A program made the translations under genes and the position numbers. Under the pieces are notes generated by a model, which worked only from the letters and a program-made list of their open reading frames with translations, ran no database searches and was not told the origin of the DNA. Positions 26,718-35,815 of a stretch of DNA of 64,000 nucleotides are shown one piece after another. The number at the start of each line of letters is the position of its first letter. The first letter of the stretch is position 1. The stretch is from Leifsonia sp. Leaf264 (GTDB lineage: Bacteria > Actinomycetota > Actinomycetes > Actinomycetales > Microbacteriaceae), in NCBI RefSeq assembly GCF_001422325.1, contig NZ_LMMR01000007.1, forward strand, positions 365,539-429,538, written 5' to 3'.

Positions 26718-28151
26718 TCAGGAGTCGAAGCCGAGGCCGACGGCGTCGAGGGTCTTCAGGATGAGGTTGCGCTCGCCGCGGTTGTGGTCGGCGCGGTCGA
26801 GCGACCAGCGGGTGGCCTGGATGCCGATGGACGCCACCGGCTCGGGCGGGAACGGCAGCGGGCGCGACTTCACCATCTCGAGCTCGGTGCGCTCCGTGGT
26901 GCGCCCGGCGAGCAGGTCGAGCATCACCTTGGCGCCGAAGTGGGTGGCCGCGACGCCGAGGCCGGTGTAGCCGGTCGCGTAGGCGATGCGCCCGCCGCGG
27001 GCCGCGCCGAAGAAGGCGCAGAACCGGCTGCAGGTGTCGATGGGTCCGGCCCACTTGTGGCTGAAGCGCAGGCCCTCGAGCTGCGGGAAGGTCGTGAAGA
27101 AGTGGTTGCCGAGCGTCTGGAAGGTCGCGGGACGGTTCTCGTACTCCTCGCGGATGCGGCCGCCGTAGTGGTAGATCGCGTCGTAGCCGCCGAACAGGAT
27201 GCGGTTGTCGCGGCTCAGGCGGTAGTAGTGGAACTGGTTCGACGAGTCGCCGAGACCCTGTCGGTTCGACCAACCGATGGCATCGAGCTGGTCGGCGCTG
27301 AGCGGCTCGGTCATCAGTGCGTAGTCGTACACCGGAACCGTCTGCAGGGCGTTGCGCTTCAGCAGGCTCGGGAACACGTTGGTGGCCAGCGCCGTGCGCA
27401 CGGCGCGGACTGTGCCGGTCTGCGTGCGCACGTCGGTTCCCTGGGCCACGCTCAGCCCGGCCGTGTCGAGGCCGAGCACCCGCGAGTGCTCGAAGATCTC
27501 GACGCCGGCGGCGGCCGCGGCCCGCGCCAGGCCGAAGGCGAGCTTCGCCGGGTGCACCAGCGCGGAGGTGCGGGTGTGCCAGACGCCGGCGAGGTAGGTG
27601 GGGGAGTTCACCTGGGCGCGTACGGCGGTCTCGTCGAGGAACAGCGCGTGCTCGCCGTCGGCGCTCTCGCGCATCCACTCCACCTGATGCGGCTCGACGG
27701 CGAGGTCGATGGCGCCGTTGCGCTCGAACTCCGCGTCGATGCCGAGTTCGGCGAGGGTGGACTCGATCTCGTCCAGGTTCGCCAGCCCGAGCTCCTGCAG
27801 CCTGTCGAACTCCTGCGGGAAGCGGCTGATGCCGTTCTCGTCGCCGTGGGTGAGGCTGGCCTCGCAGAAGCCGCCGTTGCGGCCGGACGCCGCCCAGCCG
27901 ATGGTCTTGGCCTCGAGCAGCACGACGCGCGCCTCCGGCCGCTCGCGCTTGGCGAGCAGTGCCGTCCACAGCCCGGTGTAGCCGCCGCCGACGACGACGA
28001 GGTCGGCGACCAGATCGCCGGTCAGCTTCGGGTAGGTGGGGGTCGCGCCGGCCTGGTCGTCCATCCAGAACGAGGCCTGCCTGGTGCCGCTGAGCGCGTG
28101 ATTGACGACGGATGCCGCGGGCCGAGCCCGCTCGAAGACGGTGGTGTGCAC
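26718..28151 (-). CDS. FAD-dependent oxidoreductase (DadA/PuuB-like)
   Basis: A 477-residue flavoprotein of the D-amino-acid-oxidase superfamily. The FAD-binding motif [20 protein letters not shown] is at about 46-65, followed by the second motif [20 protein letters not shown], and a C-terminal segment [20 protein letters not shown] that contacts FAD. The arrangement resembles gamma-glutamylputrescine oxidase (PuuB) and related amine oxidases. As the first gene of the transporter operon, it probably oxidises the imported amine to an aldehyde plus ammonia or H2O2. The exact substrate is not determined by sequence. Confidence 0.85.
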   Translation of the reverse strand: MHTTVFERARPAASVVNHALSGTRQASFWMDDQAGATPTYPKLTGDLVADLVVVGGGYTGLWTALLAKRERPEARVVLLEAKTIGWAASGRNGGFCEASLTHGDENGISRFPQEFDRLQELGLANLDEIESTLAELGIDAEFERNGAIDLAVEPHQVEWMRESADGEHALFLDETAVRAQVNSPTYLAGVWHTRTSALVHPAKLAFGLARAAAAAGVEIFEHSRVLGLDTAGLSVAQGTDVRTQTGTVRAVRTALATNVFPSLLKRNALQTVPVYDYALMTEPLSADQLDAIGWSNRQGLGDSSNQFHYYRLSRDNRILFGGYDAIYHYGGRIREEYENRPATFQTLGNHFFTTFPQLEGLRFSHKWAGPIDTCSRFCAFFGAARGGRIAYATGYTGLGVAATHFGAKVMLDLLAGRTTERTELEMVKSRPLPFPPEPVASIGIQATRWSLDRADHNRGERNLILKTLDAVGLGFDS

Positions 28152-28223
28152 TATCGATCACGCTCTCTGGAGGATGGAGCCGGACGGAACCTGCAAGTCG
28201 CCGTCGACGCGTTCCTGACATTC

Positions 28224-28246
28224 TGCCAACCCGTGAACGGGTGGCA
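28224..28246. promoter_or_regulatory. Palindrome upstream of the oxidoreductase/transporter operon
   Basis: TGCC-A-ACCCGT-GA-ACGGGT-GGCA is a nearly perfect dyad centred about 84 bp upstream of the oxidoreductase start, within the 129-bp gap after the RamB-like gene. No T-run follows, so an operator is more likely than a terminator. Confidence 0.45.
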
Positions 28247-28280
28247 CGATCGAAAACGTTCGGGATTGCATCCGTTCCGG

Positions 28281-29765
28281 TCAGATCGTCCGGGGGGCGT
28301 GGCGCTCGAGGAACTCGTAGACCTCGGTCTGGTCGACCCCCGGGAAGGTGCCCGTCGGCAGCGCCGCGAGCAGGCTCGTGGGGGTGCGGGCCGCAGGCCA
28401 CGACTGGTCGGCCCAGCGGTCGGCGAGGCCGGTCGGAGCCCGTCGGCAACACGATTCGTCCGGGCAGTGGCTCACGGCACGGTTGCCGGTCTCGCGGCCG
28501 CGGAACCACTTCACGTGCTCGAACGGCACGCCCACGCTCACCGAGTATTCGCCCTCCTTCGCCTTCTCGATGCGCGAGGTGCACCAGAAGGTTCCGGTGG
28601 AGGTATCGGTGTACTGGTACCACGGGCTGAAGCGGTCCTCGACGTCGAACACCGTGCGCGCTGTCCAGTTGCGGCAGACCGTCGTGCCCTCGACGGCGCC
28701 GAGGGCGTCGCTCGGGAAGCGCACGGAGTCGTTCTCGTAGGCCTTGATGATGGTGCCGGACTCGTGCACCTTCATGAAGTGCACGGGGATGCCGAGCCGG
28801 GCCGTCGCGAGATTGGTGAAGCGGTGGGCCGCCGTCTCGTAGGAGACGGCGAAGGCGTCGCGCAGGTCCTCCATGGAGATGCGGCGCAGGTTCTTGGCCT
28901 CGGTGAGCACCTTCACGGCGTCGCTCTCCGGCAGCAGGATGGCGGCGGTCAGGTAGTTGGTCTCGACCCGCTGCCGCAGAAAGTCCGCGTAGTTTCTCGG
29001 CTCGTCGTGACCGCACAGATGGGTCGCGAAGGCCTGCAGGATCGGCGATCGGGAGTCCCGCGACGCCGATTGCTCCGTGGGCAGGTAGATGCGGCCGTTG
29101 CGCTTGTCGGTCACCGAGCGGGTGGAGTGCGGGAGGTCGCCGACGTAGTGCAGCGAGTAGCCGAGGTGGTTCGCCATGTCGGCGACGACCTGCTGCGACA
29201 CCGGGCCGCCGTTGTGCCCGACGGCCGTGAGAAGCTCCGTCGCCAGGGCTTCGAGTTCGGCGAAGTAGTTGTCGCGGGCACGCATGGTGGCGCGCAGTTC
29301 CACGTTGGCGCGGCGGGCCTCCTCCGGGGTGGCCGCTCGCTCGCGGTGCAGCCGGGAGATCTCGTTGTGCAGCGACAGGATCGCCTGCAGCGTCTCGTCG
29401 CTCTGGCCCTTGCTGACGCGGATGCGGGAGATTCCGAGCGCCTCGAACACAGGCCCGCGCTGTGCGCGTTCCACGGCGATCTCGAGGGCGTCGCGCGGAT
29501 CGGTTGCCGCATCCGTTCGCAACAGGTCGTCGACCGTGGTGCCCAGCGCCAGGGCGATGGCGCGCAGCATCGAGAGCCGCGGCTCGCGCTTGCCGTTCTC
29601 GATCATCGACACCTGCGACGGCGCCCGATCGACCGCCGTGGCCAGTTGCTCCAGCGTCAGGTGGCTGGCCATGCGGCGGGCCCGGATGCGCCGGCCGAGC
29701 GTGAGCGCGTCGATGCCGGACTCCTCGTCGAGGGTCTCTGAAGCGAGTTCATCCGCGCTGATCAT
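28281..29765 (-). CDS. ramB: RamB-like XRE-family regulator
   Basis: A 494-residue regulator. The N-terminal HTH (about 23-80) reads LGRRIRARRMASHLTLEQLA-T-A-V-D-R-A-P-S-Q-V-S-M-I-E-N-G-K-R. A middle region (about 170-300) resembles the ImmA/IrrE-like part of RamB/ClgR-type regulators but lacks an intact HExxH, reading ATHLCGHDEP instead. The C-terminus contains paired cysteines (VCRNWTAR, CTSRIEKAK, HCPDESCCRR). RamB controls acetate and glyoxylate-cycle genes in corynebacteria, and aceA and aceB lie 3 kb away here, supporting the assignment. Divergent palindrome AGAACA..TGTTCT lies just upstream of the start. Confidence 0.8.
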   Translation of the reverse strand: MISADELASETLDEESGIDALTLGRRIRARRMASHLTLEQLATAVDRAPSQVSMIENGKREPRLSMLRAIALALGTTVDDLLRTDAATDPRDALEIAVERAQRGPVFEALGISRIRVSKGQSDETLQAILSLHNEISRLHRERAATPEEARRANVELRATMRARDNYFAELEALATELLTAVGHNGGPVSQQVVADMANHLGYSLHYVGDLPHSTRSVTDKRNGRIYLPTEQSASRDSRSPILQAFATHLCGHDEPRNYADFLRQRVETNYLTAAILLPESDAVKVLTEAKNLRRISMEDLRDAFAVSYETAAHRFTNLATARLGIPVHFMKVHESGTIIKAYENDSVRFPSDALGAVEGTTVCRNWTARTVFDVEDRFSPWYQYTDTSTGTFWCTSRIEKAKEGEYSVSVGVPFEHVKWFRGRETGNRAVSHCPDESCCRRAPTGLADRWADQSWPAARTPTSLLAALPTGTFPGVDQTEVYEFLERHAPRTI

Positions 29766-29802
29766 GCTCCGATGGTGTCACGGGCATGCGGATGCGGCAA
29801 AC

Positions 29803-29819
29803 AGAACAATCGGTGTTCT
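29803..29819. promoter_or_regulatory. Palindrome upstream of the RamB-like gene
   Basis: AGAACA (29803-29808) ATCGG TGTTCT (29814-29819) forms a perfect 6-bp dyad, with outer GGCA/TGCC extending the symmetry, about 40 bp upstream of the ATG. Candidate autoregulatory site. Confidence 0.4.
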
Positions 29820-29952
29820 TCTGCCAGCAACGCGTCAAGCGCCTTGGACGCCCGGCCCAGCGGCTCCACGACTCGCGGCCCGCCGAGCACGATCGGGATG
29901 ACGTCGGCCGAGGGGTTCTACCCCGAATCCTCGCCGGAGCGGGGGAGCCCGT

Positions 29953-30285
29953 TCACTCTTCTGCCGACCCCGACGCCGGGTCTGCGGTCACGTACTTCTC
30001 CGCCCGCTCGAACACGTCGGCAAGTGACGGGCGCTCGATGATCATCTCGGCCTTCCTGTCGGTCACCGGCTCCGCGTTGATCCTGTCGCGGACCTTCGCG
30101 TGCAGGTCGCAGTTGTGCCAGAGGTCGCCTTCATTCGCCTCGTACCGGGCGTACTCGAGGTCGTCGTCCTTCACGGTGAGGCTGACGATGTCGACCTCAC
30201 CGGCTTCGACGAAGTCCCATCGGCCGGTCTCGCCACGGACTAATGGGATGCGCACGACGATCTCGCCGACGACGTTCTGGTTCAC
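29953..30285 (-). CDS. Hypothetical protein
   Basis: A 110-residue acidic soluble protein starting at GTG 30285, with alternating strand-like segments (VVGEIVVRIPLVRG, DIVSLTVKDDDLEYARYEA) and a helical C-terminus (LADVFERAEKYVTA). No Cys cluster, signal or membrane segment. No clear ribosome site. I do not recognise a family. The gap to the regulator (29766-29952) contains only the palindrome noted above. Confidence 0.5.
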   Translation of the reverse strand: MNQNVVGEIVVRIPLVRGETGRWDFVEAGEVDIVSLTVKDDDLEYARYEANEGDLWHNCDLHAKVRDRINAEPVTDRKAEMIIERPSLADVFERAEKYVTADPASGSAEE

Positions 30286-30419
30286 AACAGGTCCGTTCTC
30301 TTCGAGGGAGTGTTCGGGGGAGATGCGGGGTTCGGAGTGGTACCACGCGGGGGTCTGGGGAGGGCACTCGCCACCACTGCGGCCGGGCGCTACCCACCGT
30401 CAGCGCTGGGTGCGCCGCC

Positions 30420-30965
30420 TCAGCGCGCCAGCAGCTCGCTCACTGTCGTCACGCTCGCGTAGCTGTCGGCCAGCGCGGCCATGAAGGAGCCGTGCACCTG
30501 GGCCGCCGGGATCACGGCGCCGTCGAACTCGAGGTCGGGCGCCGCGCAGGCGTCATGGGCGACGGTCACCGTGAAGTCGAGGTCGGCGGCGGCGCGCACC
30601 GTGGAGTCGACGCACATGCTGCTCATCATTCCGACCACGACGAGCTGGTCGGGCTCGAAGGCGCACAGCCGCTCGAGCAGGTCGGTGTCGAGGAAGGAGT
30701 TCGGCGACGCCTTCTGAACAACGGGCTCGCCCTCCTGCGGTGCGACGAGCTCGTGGATCTCGACGCCGGCGGTTCCCGGGCGCATGAAGGTGGCATCCGC
30801 TCCATCCCAGACGTGCTGCACGTGGATGACGGGGTCGCCGGCCGCCCGGAACGCCGCCAGCAGTTCGGCAGCGCGCCCCGCCGCAGCCTCGGGCTCGACG
30901 AGCGGGAACGCCCCACCCGGGAAGTAGTCGTTCTGGATGTCGATGATGAGCAGCAGACGAGACAC
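30420..30965 (-). CDS. Isochorismatase-family cysteine hydrolase
   Basis: A 181-residue hydrolase. The catalytic triad of the family is visible: Asp in LLLIIDIQNDYFPGGAFP (about D9), Lys in VVQKASPNSFLDT (about 85), and Cys in VVVGMMSSMCVDSTVRAAAD (about 118). Members include nicotinamidases, isochorismatases and other amidases; the segment NSFLDT and the short length are closest to small cytosolic amidase-type members. GTG 30965 has AAAGGG 6 nt upstream. Stand-alone gene. Confidence 0.88.
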   Translation of the reverse strand: MSRLLLIIDIQNDYFPGGAFPLVEPEAAAGRAAELLAAFRAAGDPVIHVQHVWDGADATFMRPGTAGVEIHELVAPQEGEPVVQKASPNSFLDTDLLERLCAFEPDQLVVVGMMSSMCVDSTVRAAADLDFTVTVAHDACAAPDLEFDGAVIPAAQVHGSFMAALADSYASVTTVSELLAR

Positions 30966-31069
30966 GGGAGCCCTTTCGAAACGGATGCGGCCCCCATCCT
31001 GACACTCCGACGGCGCTGATGCCCGCGCGTGAGGGAGCAGCGTGGCGGAGCAGGACAGGCGCGATGGCC

Positions 31070-31540
31070 TCAGCGAGCCTGGCGGGCCGACTCCGACACG
31101 AGGTCCTCGAAGCGCTCGAGGCTGCGGTCGAGGGCGCGCTGGAGGGCTCCGCCGATCAGAGGGCGCAGCAGACGCTCGATGCGGCTGCTCGGACGCGACG
31201 TCGTGGTGAGGACGACACGCACGCCCCCGTCGAACGACTCGATGCGACGCTCGCCGTCGGCATCGGTTCCGGAGGTCGTCGCCCAGGAGAAGGCGACGCC
31301 GGGATCGACCCGACTGATGATCGCCGTGTTCGTCATGCGCTGGCCGAGCATGCGGAACTCCTCGACGGTGCTGGTGCCGTTCCGCACCGTACCCGGGGTG
31401 TTCTGGCCCATGGCCTCGACGCCCTCGCGCCAGAGCGGGTCGTAGCGATAGTCGGCGAGCACCTGCCAGACGGCGTCTGCGGCGGCGGGGATGAGGCGCT
31501 CGGCGCGCACAGTGATGAGTCTGGAGCTTCGGGTGGGCAT
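31070..31540 (-). CDS. SRPBCC-family (START-like) protein
   Basis: A 156-residue protein with the SRPBCC ligand-binding pattern: ITVRAERLIPAAADAVWQVL at the N-terminus, DPLWREGVEAMGQNTPG, and a long C-terminal helix LRPLIGGALQRALDRSLERF that packs over the cavity. Such domains bind hydrophobic ligands or act as polyketide-type cyclases; no specific role can be given. ATG 31540 was preferred over the upstream in-frame start at 31657, which would add an unlikely N-terminus. Confidence 0.75.
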   Translation of the reverse strand: MPTRSSRLITVRAERLIPAAADAVWQVLADYRYDPLWREGVEAMGQNTPGTVRNGTSTVEEFRMLGQRMTNTAIISRVDPGVAFSWATTSGTDADGERRIESFDGGVRVVLTTTSRPSSRIERLLRPLIGGALQRALDRSLERFEDLVSESARQAR

Positions 31541-31698
31541 GGGGTCAGACGCTAATCGCGTCATCGGTCGCATCCATCGGGGGCAGCACCCCTTTCGCGG
31601 ATGCGGCATCCGGAAGCATCCGCCGTCTGCCACTGGCAGCCCGGTGTCCCCTGACATAGGGTCGGCAGTAGCGCAGGTCGAAGTGATCAGGGGGATTC

Positions 31699-32265
31699 GT
31701 GGGCTATCGCAGTGTCATCGCCGTCGTCGTCGTGTCGGGGGCGCTCATGCTCACCGGATGCTCCGGATCGGCCCAGCCGTCGTCATCACCCACCTCGACG
31801 CGCTCGGCGACTCCCACGCCGAGCAGCACGGCCGGCGCCGCGGGAACGGCGACACCGGCACCCACCGACGGTGCGTCCGCGACGCCCGATCCGGCGGCCA
31901 GCGTGCCGGCCGCAGCCGCGCAGACCGTCGAGGAGGCCTGCGCGATCATGACCGACGCCGTCGACTCGCTCTCCAGCCTCGACACCGACGACAACATGGC
32001 GATGCTCGGCACCGATCCGGCCGCAGCCCAGGCCGCCATCGACGACGCGAGCGCCGACCTCACGGCGGCGGCCGGGAAGGTCTCGAACGCCGACGTCAAG
32101 CCCGCGGCCGACGCTCTGGTGGCCTCGAGCCAGTCCTACTTCGACTACCTCATCGCGTTCTCGAGCGACCCGGACTCGATCGATGTCGACGCCTTCGGCG
32201 ACCAGCTCACGGCATTCTCCGACAGCATCGTGACGGTGCAGGAGCTCTGCGGCGCCGCCGAGTGA
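31699..32265 (+). CDS. Secreted lipoprotein of unknown function
   Basis: A 188-residue lipoprotein. The signal ends at the lipobox MLTGC (Cys21), followed by a Ser/Thr/Pro/Ala-rich linker (about 23-70) and a compact helical domain (about 75-188) with two Cys (about 80 and 184) that could form a disulfide. GTG 31699 is preceded by CAGGGGGA, a good ribosome site. Likely anchored to the outer face of the membrane. I do not recognise the helical domain. Confidence 0.8.
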   Translation: MGYRSVIAVVVVSGALMLTGCSGSAQPSSSPTSTRSATPTPSSTAGAAGTATPAPTDGASATPDPAASVPAAAAQTVEEACAIMTDAVDSLSSLDTDDNMAMLGTDPAAAQAAIDDASADLTAAAGKVSNADVKPAADALVASSQSYFDYLIAFSSDPDSIDVDAFGDQLTAFSDSIVTVQELCGAAE

Positions 32266-32376
32266 TGTTCGGTCGGGTGCCTGCACGGCCGCTCTGACGC
32301 CAGGTTCTTCTCCCCGGCAGAAGACCGGGCGTATTTCTGCGCACTCATCCGGATCGACGGATGCCGCCTGCCCGCA

Positions 32377-32391
32377 GTGTTGGTGCAACAC
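32377..32391. promoter_or_regulatory. Palindrome upstream of aceA
   Basis: GTGTTG (32377-32382) GTG CAACAC (32386-32391) is a perfect 6-bp dyad, 49 bp upstream of the aceA ATG. A regulator such as the nearby RamB-like protein is a candidate, but the site does not match the corynebacterial RamB consensus closely. Confidence 0.35.
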
Positions 32392-32439
32392 ACCAGCGCC
32401 GCAGCTCGTTGACGGCGCCTGATCCGAAAGGCACACCCC

Positions 32440-33777
32440 ATGAGCACCTCGCCCCGCCCCACGCAGAGCCGCCCGGGCGACCAGACGCAGAGCGCCGCAG
32501 AACTCGAACTCGAGTGGCAGGCCGATTCCCGCTGGGACGGCATCCGTCGCGACTACACGGCGGCCGATGTGATCGAGCTCCGCGGGCCCGTCCGCGAGGA
32601 GCGCACCCTGGCCCGCCGAGGATCCGAGAAGCTCTGGGAGCTCATCCAGCGCACCGAGGGCACCGCCTTCGCCCCCGAGGAGGACCCCACCTGGGTCGCG
32701 GCCCTCGGCGCCCTCACCGGCAACCAGGCCGTGCAGCAGGTGCGCGCCGGGCTCGAGGCCATCTACCTCTCGGGCTGGCAGGTCGCCGCCGACGCCAACC
32801 TCTCGGGGCAGACCTACCCCGACCAGTCGCTCTACCCGGCGAACTCGGTTCCCGCCGTTGTGCGGCGCATCAACAACGCGCTGCTGCGGGCCGGCCAGAT
32901 CGACGCGTCGGGCGCTCCGAACGGCGACTGGATGGCCCCGATCGTGGCGGATGCCGAGGCCGGCTTCGGCGGACCGCTCAACGCCTATGAGCTCATGCAG
33001 GGCATGATCGAGGCCGGCGCGGCCGGGGTGCACTGGGAGGACCAGCTCGCCAGCGAGAAGAAGTGCGGGCACATGGGCGGCAAGGTGCTCGTCCCGACCG
33101 GGCAGCACATCCGCACGCTCAACGCCGCACGTCTGGCAGCCGACGTCTCCGACGTGCCGACCATCATCATCGCCCGCACGGATTCGCTCGCGGCGACGCT
33201 GCTCACCAGCGACCACGACGAGCGCGACCGCCGCTTCCTCACGGGGGAGCGAACCGCCGAGGGCTTCTACGAGGTGCAGAACGGCATCGAGCCGGTCATC
33301 GCCCGCGGACTCGCCTACGCCGAGTACGCCGACCTGCTCTGGGTCGAGTCGGCCGAGCCCGACCTCGACCTGGCCCGCCGCTTCGCCGAGGCCATCCACG
33401 AGAAGTTCCCCGGGAAGAAGCTCAGCTACAACTGCTCGCCGTCGTTCAACTGGAAGCGCCACCTCGACGACGGCCAGATCGCGACCTTCCAGCGCGAGCT
33501 CGCCTCGATGGGCTACGCATTCCAGTTCATCACCCTCGCGGGCTTCCACGCCCTCAATCACTCGATGTTCGAGCTCGCCCGTGGCTACAACGATCGCCAC
33601 ATGAGCGCCTACGTCGAACTGCAGGAGGCCGAGTTCGCCTCCGAGAAGAACGGCTACACCGCCACCCGCCACCAGCAGGAGGTCGGCACCGGCTACTTCG
33701 ACCGCATCGCCACGGCGCTCAACCCATCGAGCGCCACCCTCGCCCTCGTCGGATCGACCGAGGAACACCAGTTCTAG
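32440..33777 (+). CDS. aceA: Isocitrate lyase
   Basis: A 445-residue glyoxylate-shunt enzyme that splits isocitrate to succinate and glyoxylate. The catalytic loop [11 protein letters not shown] (about 207-217, Cys209) and the metal-site segments [20 protein letters not shown] and [20 protein letters not shown] are intact. The length is typical for the prokaryotic ICL1 group. ATG 32440 has GAAAGG about 9 nt upstream. Malate synthase follows on the same strand, after a 141-bp gap carrying the repeat element. Confidence 0.98.
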   Translation: MSTSPRPTQSRPGDQTQSAAELELEWQADSRWDGIRRDYTAADVIELRGPVREERTLARRGSEKLWELIQRTEGTAFAPEEDPTWVAALGALTGNQAVQQVRAGLEAIYLSGWQVAADANLSGQTYPDQSLYPANSVPAVVRRINNALLRAGQIDASGAPNGDWMAPIVADAEAGFGGPLNAYELMQGMIEAGAAGVHWEDQLASEKKCGHMGGKVLVPTGQHIRTLNAARLAADVSDVPTIIIARTDSLAATLLTSDHDERDRRFLTGERTAEGFYEVQNGIEPVIARGLAYAEYADLLWVESAEPDLDLARRFAEAIHEKFPGKKLSYNCSPSFNWKRHLDDGQIATFQRELASMGYAFQFITLAGFHALNHSMFELARGYNDRHMSAYVELQEAEFASEKNGYTATRHQQEVGTGYFDRIATALNPSSATLALVGSTEEHQF

Positions 33778-33800
33778 AACCCTCGCTGCTCTCGTCTCCA

Positions 33801-33892
33801 CCGTGTGAAGGCATCCCGCTCGCGCATGTCCCGGATCTTCGGGCCTCGCGTGTCCGGTGCCTTCACACGGAGGGACGGATGCCTTCACACGG
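33801..33892. repeat. Second copy of the 13-bp inverted repeat element, between aceA and aceB
   Basis: CCGTGTGAAGGCA (33801-33813), then a 44-bp spacer, then TGCCTTCACACGG at 33858-33870 and 33880-33892 (22-bp step). The 44-bp spacer length and 22-bp step are exactly those of the 16582-16846 array. The spacer contains CCCG..CGGG. It sits in the 141-bp gap between the isocitrate lyase and malate synthase genes. Confidence 0.95.
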
Positions 33893-33918
33893 CGGTAGAC
33901 ACGACAGGAGACACGACC

Positions 33919-35637
33919 ATGAACACCACACCCACCAGCACCCTGGAACGCGAGACGACCCGGGCATCCGAGACGACGCGGGAGCCGGCCGCCACGACCG
34001 GGAGCTTCGCGACCACGCGGCCGTGGATCGAGGTGACGGCGCCCCTCGGCGACCGCTACTCCGAGATCCTCACGCCGGAGGCGCTCGCGTTCCTCGCCGA
34101 ACTGCATGACAGGTTCGCCGGCATCCGTCACGACCTGCTCGCAGCACGACTGCAGACCCGCGTCGCCTCGGCGAACGGACGCGACCCTCGCTTCCTTCCC
34201 GAGACGGCATCGGTGCGAGCGGATGCGACCTGGCGGGTCGCCGGGGCCGGTCCGGGCCTCGAGGACCGCCGAGTCGAGATCACGGGTCCGACCGACCGCA
34301 AGATGGCGATCAACGCCCTGAACTCCGGCGCGAAGGTCTGGCTCGCCGACCAGGAGGACGCCACGAGCCCCACCTGGACGAACGTGATCGAGGGGCAGCT
34401 CTCGCTGTACGACGCGCTGCGCGGAGACCTCTCGTACACATCGCCCGATGGCAGGCAGTACACGGTCGCCGGCCGCATCGGCCTCACCCACGGCGGCGAG
34501 GCCGAGACTCCTACCATCGTGATGCGGCCGCGCGGCTGGCACCTGGTCGAGAAGCACCTGCGCTTCCACGACCGCTCCGGGCGGGCGATGAGCGCGTCGG
34601 GCAGCCTGGTCGACTTCGGGCTGTACTTCTTCCACAACGCCCGTCGCCTGATCGAGCTGGGCCTCGGCCCGTACTTCTACCTGCCGAAGCTCGAGAGCCA
34701 CCGTGAGGCCAGGCTCTGGAACGATGTCTTCTCGTTCTCGCAGGAGCGCCTCGGCATTCCGCAGGGCACGGTGCGCGCCACTGTTCTCATCGAGACCATC
34801 CAGGCCGCGTTCGAGATGGAGGAGATCCTCTACGAACTGCGCGATCACTGCGCCGGCCTCAACGCGGGGCGCTGGGACTACATCTTCTCGATCATCAAGA
34901 CGTTCCGCTCGCGCGGGCGCCGCTGGGTCTTCCCCGACCGCTCCGAGATCACGATGACAGTGCCGTTCATGAGGGCGTACACCGAACTGCTCGTGTCGAC
35001 GTGCCACAAGCGCGGGGCATATGCCATCGGCGGCATGAGTGCGTTCATCCCGAATCGTCGAGACCCCGAGGTCACCGGGCGAGCGCTGGAGAAGGTCGCG
35101 ACGGACAAGCGCCGCGAGGCCGGTGACGGCTTCGACGGAACCTGGGTCGCACATCCGGATCTCATCCCCACGGCCCGGGCGGAGTTCGACGCCGTCTTCG
35201 AGGAGCGCAGCAACCAGCTGCACCGCCTGCGCGACGACGTTCACGTCACAGAGGCCCAGCTGCTCGACATCCCGTCGATCGGCGGATCGGTGAGCGAAGA
35301 GGGCGTGCGGGACAACGTGCGCATCGCCGTGCGCTACATCGAGTCGTGGCTGCGGGGCATCGGGGCGGCCGCCATCGACAACCTGATGGAGGATGCCGCG
35401 ACGGCCGAGATCTCGCGCTCGCAGATCTGGCAGTGGGTGAACGACAACACGATCACCCGTGAGGGTCGGCGCATCGACGCCGCCTGGCTCGAGGGGATCG
35501 TGGCCGCCGTCGAGGAGGAGCTGCCGCGATCGGAGGGCGACCGCTTCGACGACGCGTTCGCCGTGTTCCGCCAGGTCGCGCTCGAGCCGGAGTTCCCGAC
35601 ATTCCTGACGATCCCGGCCTACACGCGGTTCCTGTAG
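33919..35637 (+). CDS. aceB: Malate synthase A
   Basis: A 572-residue malate synthase that condenses glyoxylate with acetyl-CoA. Family segments include EALAFLAELHDRFAGIRHDL, KMAINALNSGAKVWLADQED, RPRGWHLVEKHLRFHDRSG, FYLPKLESHREARLWNDVFS, TVRATVLIETIQAAFEMEEI, GLNAGRWDYIFSIIKTFRSR and the C-terminal GIGAAAIDNLMEDAATAEIS. The length fits the AceB (isoform A) group rather than the larger GlcB. ATG 33919 has ACAGGAGAC upstream. A terminator follows at 35657. Confidence 0.98.
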   Translation: MNTTPTSTLERETTRASETTREPAATTGSFATTRPWIEVTAPLGDRYSEILTPEALAFLAELHDRFAGIRHDLLAARLQTRVASANGRDPRFLPETASVRADATWRVAGAGPGLEDRRVEITGPTDRKMAINALNSGAKVWLADQEDATSPTWTNVIEGQLSLYDALRGDLSYTSPDGRQYTVAGRIGLTHGGEAETPTIVMRPRGWHLVEKHLRFHDRSGRAMSASGSLVDFGLYFFHNARRLIELGLGPYFYLPKLESHREARLWNDVFSFSQERLGIPQGTVRATVLIETIQAAFEMEEILYELRDHCAGLNAGRWDYIFSIIKTFRSRGRRWVFPDRSEITMTVPFMRAYTELLVSTCHKRGAYAIGGMSAFIPNRRDPEVTGRALEKVATDKRREAGDGFDGTWVAHPDLIPTARAEFDAVFEERSNQLHRLRDDVHVTEAQLLDIPSIGGSVSEEGVRDNVRIAVRYIESWLRGIGAAAIDNLMEDAATAEISRSQIWQWVNDNTITREGRRIDAAWLEGIVAAVEEELPRSEGDRFDDAFAVFRQVALEPEFPTFLTIPAYTRFL

Positions 35638-35656
35638 GGAGCGTCGCCCGTCTTTG

Positions 35657-35694
35657 CCGAGGACCCCGCGCACACGAGCGCGCGGGGTCCTCGG
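35657..35694 (+). terminator. Terminator hairpin after aceB
   Basis: Perfect 14-bp stem CCGAGGACCCCGCG (35657-35670) / CGCGGGGTCCTCGG (35681-35694) with a 10-nt loop, 19 nt after the aceB stop. The tail is CTTCGG rather than a T-run, common in high-GC genomes. Confidence 0.8.
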
Positions 35695-35726
35695 CTTCGG
35701 GGCGGTCGCTGCGCTCGCGTCCCTCT

Positions 35727-35791
35727 GCCAGCGGGGTGTGCATGCCAGCGGGGGTGGGGATGCCAGCAGGGCCGGGGATGCCGACGGGGCG
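35727..35791 (+). repeat. Short imperfect tandem repeat, 17-18 bp unit
   Basis: GCCAGCGGGG-type units start at 35727, 35744, 35762 and 35780 (steps 17, 18, 18), with ATGCCAGCRGGG as the common core. The array lies in the gap between the aceB terminator and the acetyltransferase gene and ends 25 bp before its GTG. Confidence 0.7.
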
Positions 35792-35815
35792 GAGGCCCGC
35801 GGCTAGGGTCGAAGC

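Noticed and set aside
26358-29741. Plus-strand open frame of about 1127 codons
   Set aside because: Antisense to the oxidoreductase and RamB-like genes; low-complexity translation typical of GC-rich shadow frames.
31786-35673. Minus-strand open frame of about 1295 codons
   Set aside because: It is the antisense shadow of the lipoprotein, isocitrate lyase and malate synthase genes; its product is Arg/Val/Gly-rich with no domain.
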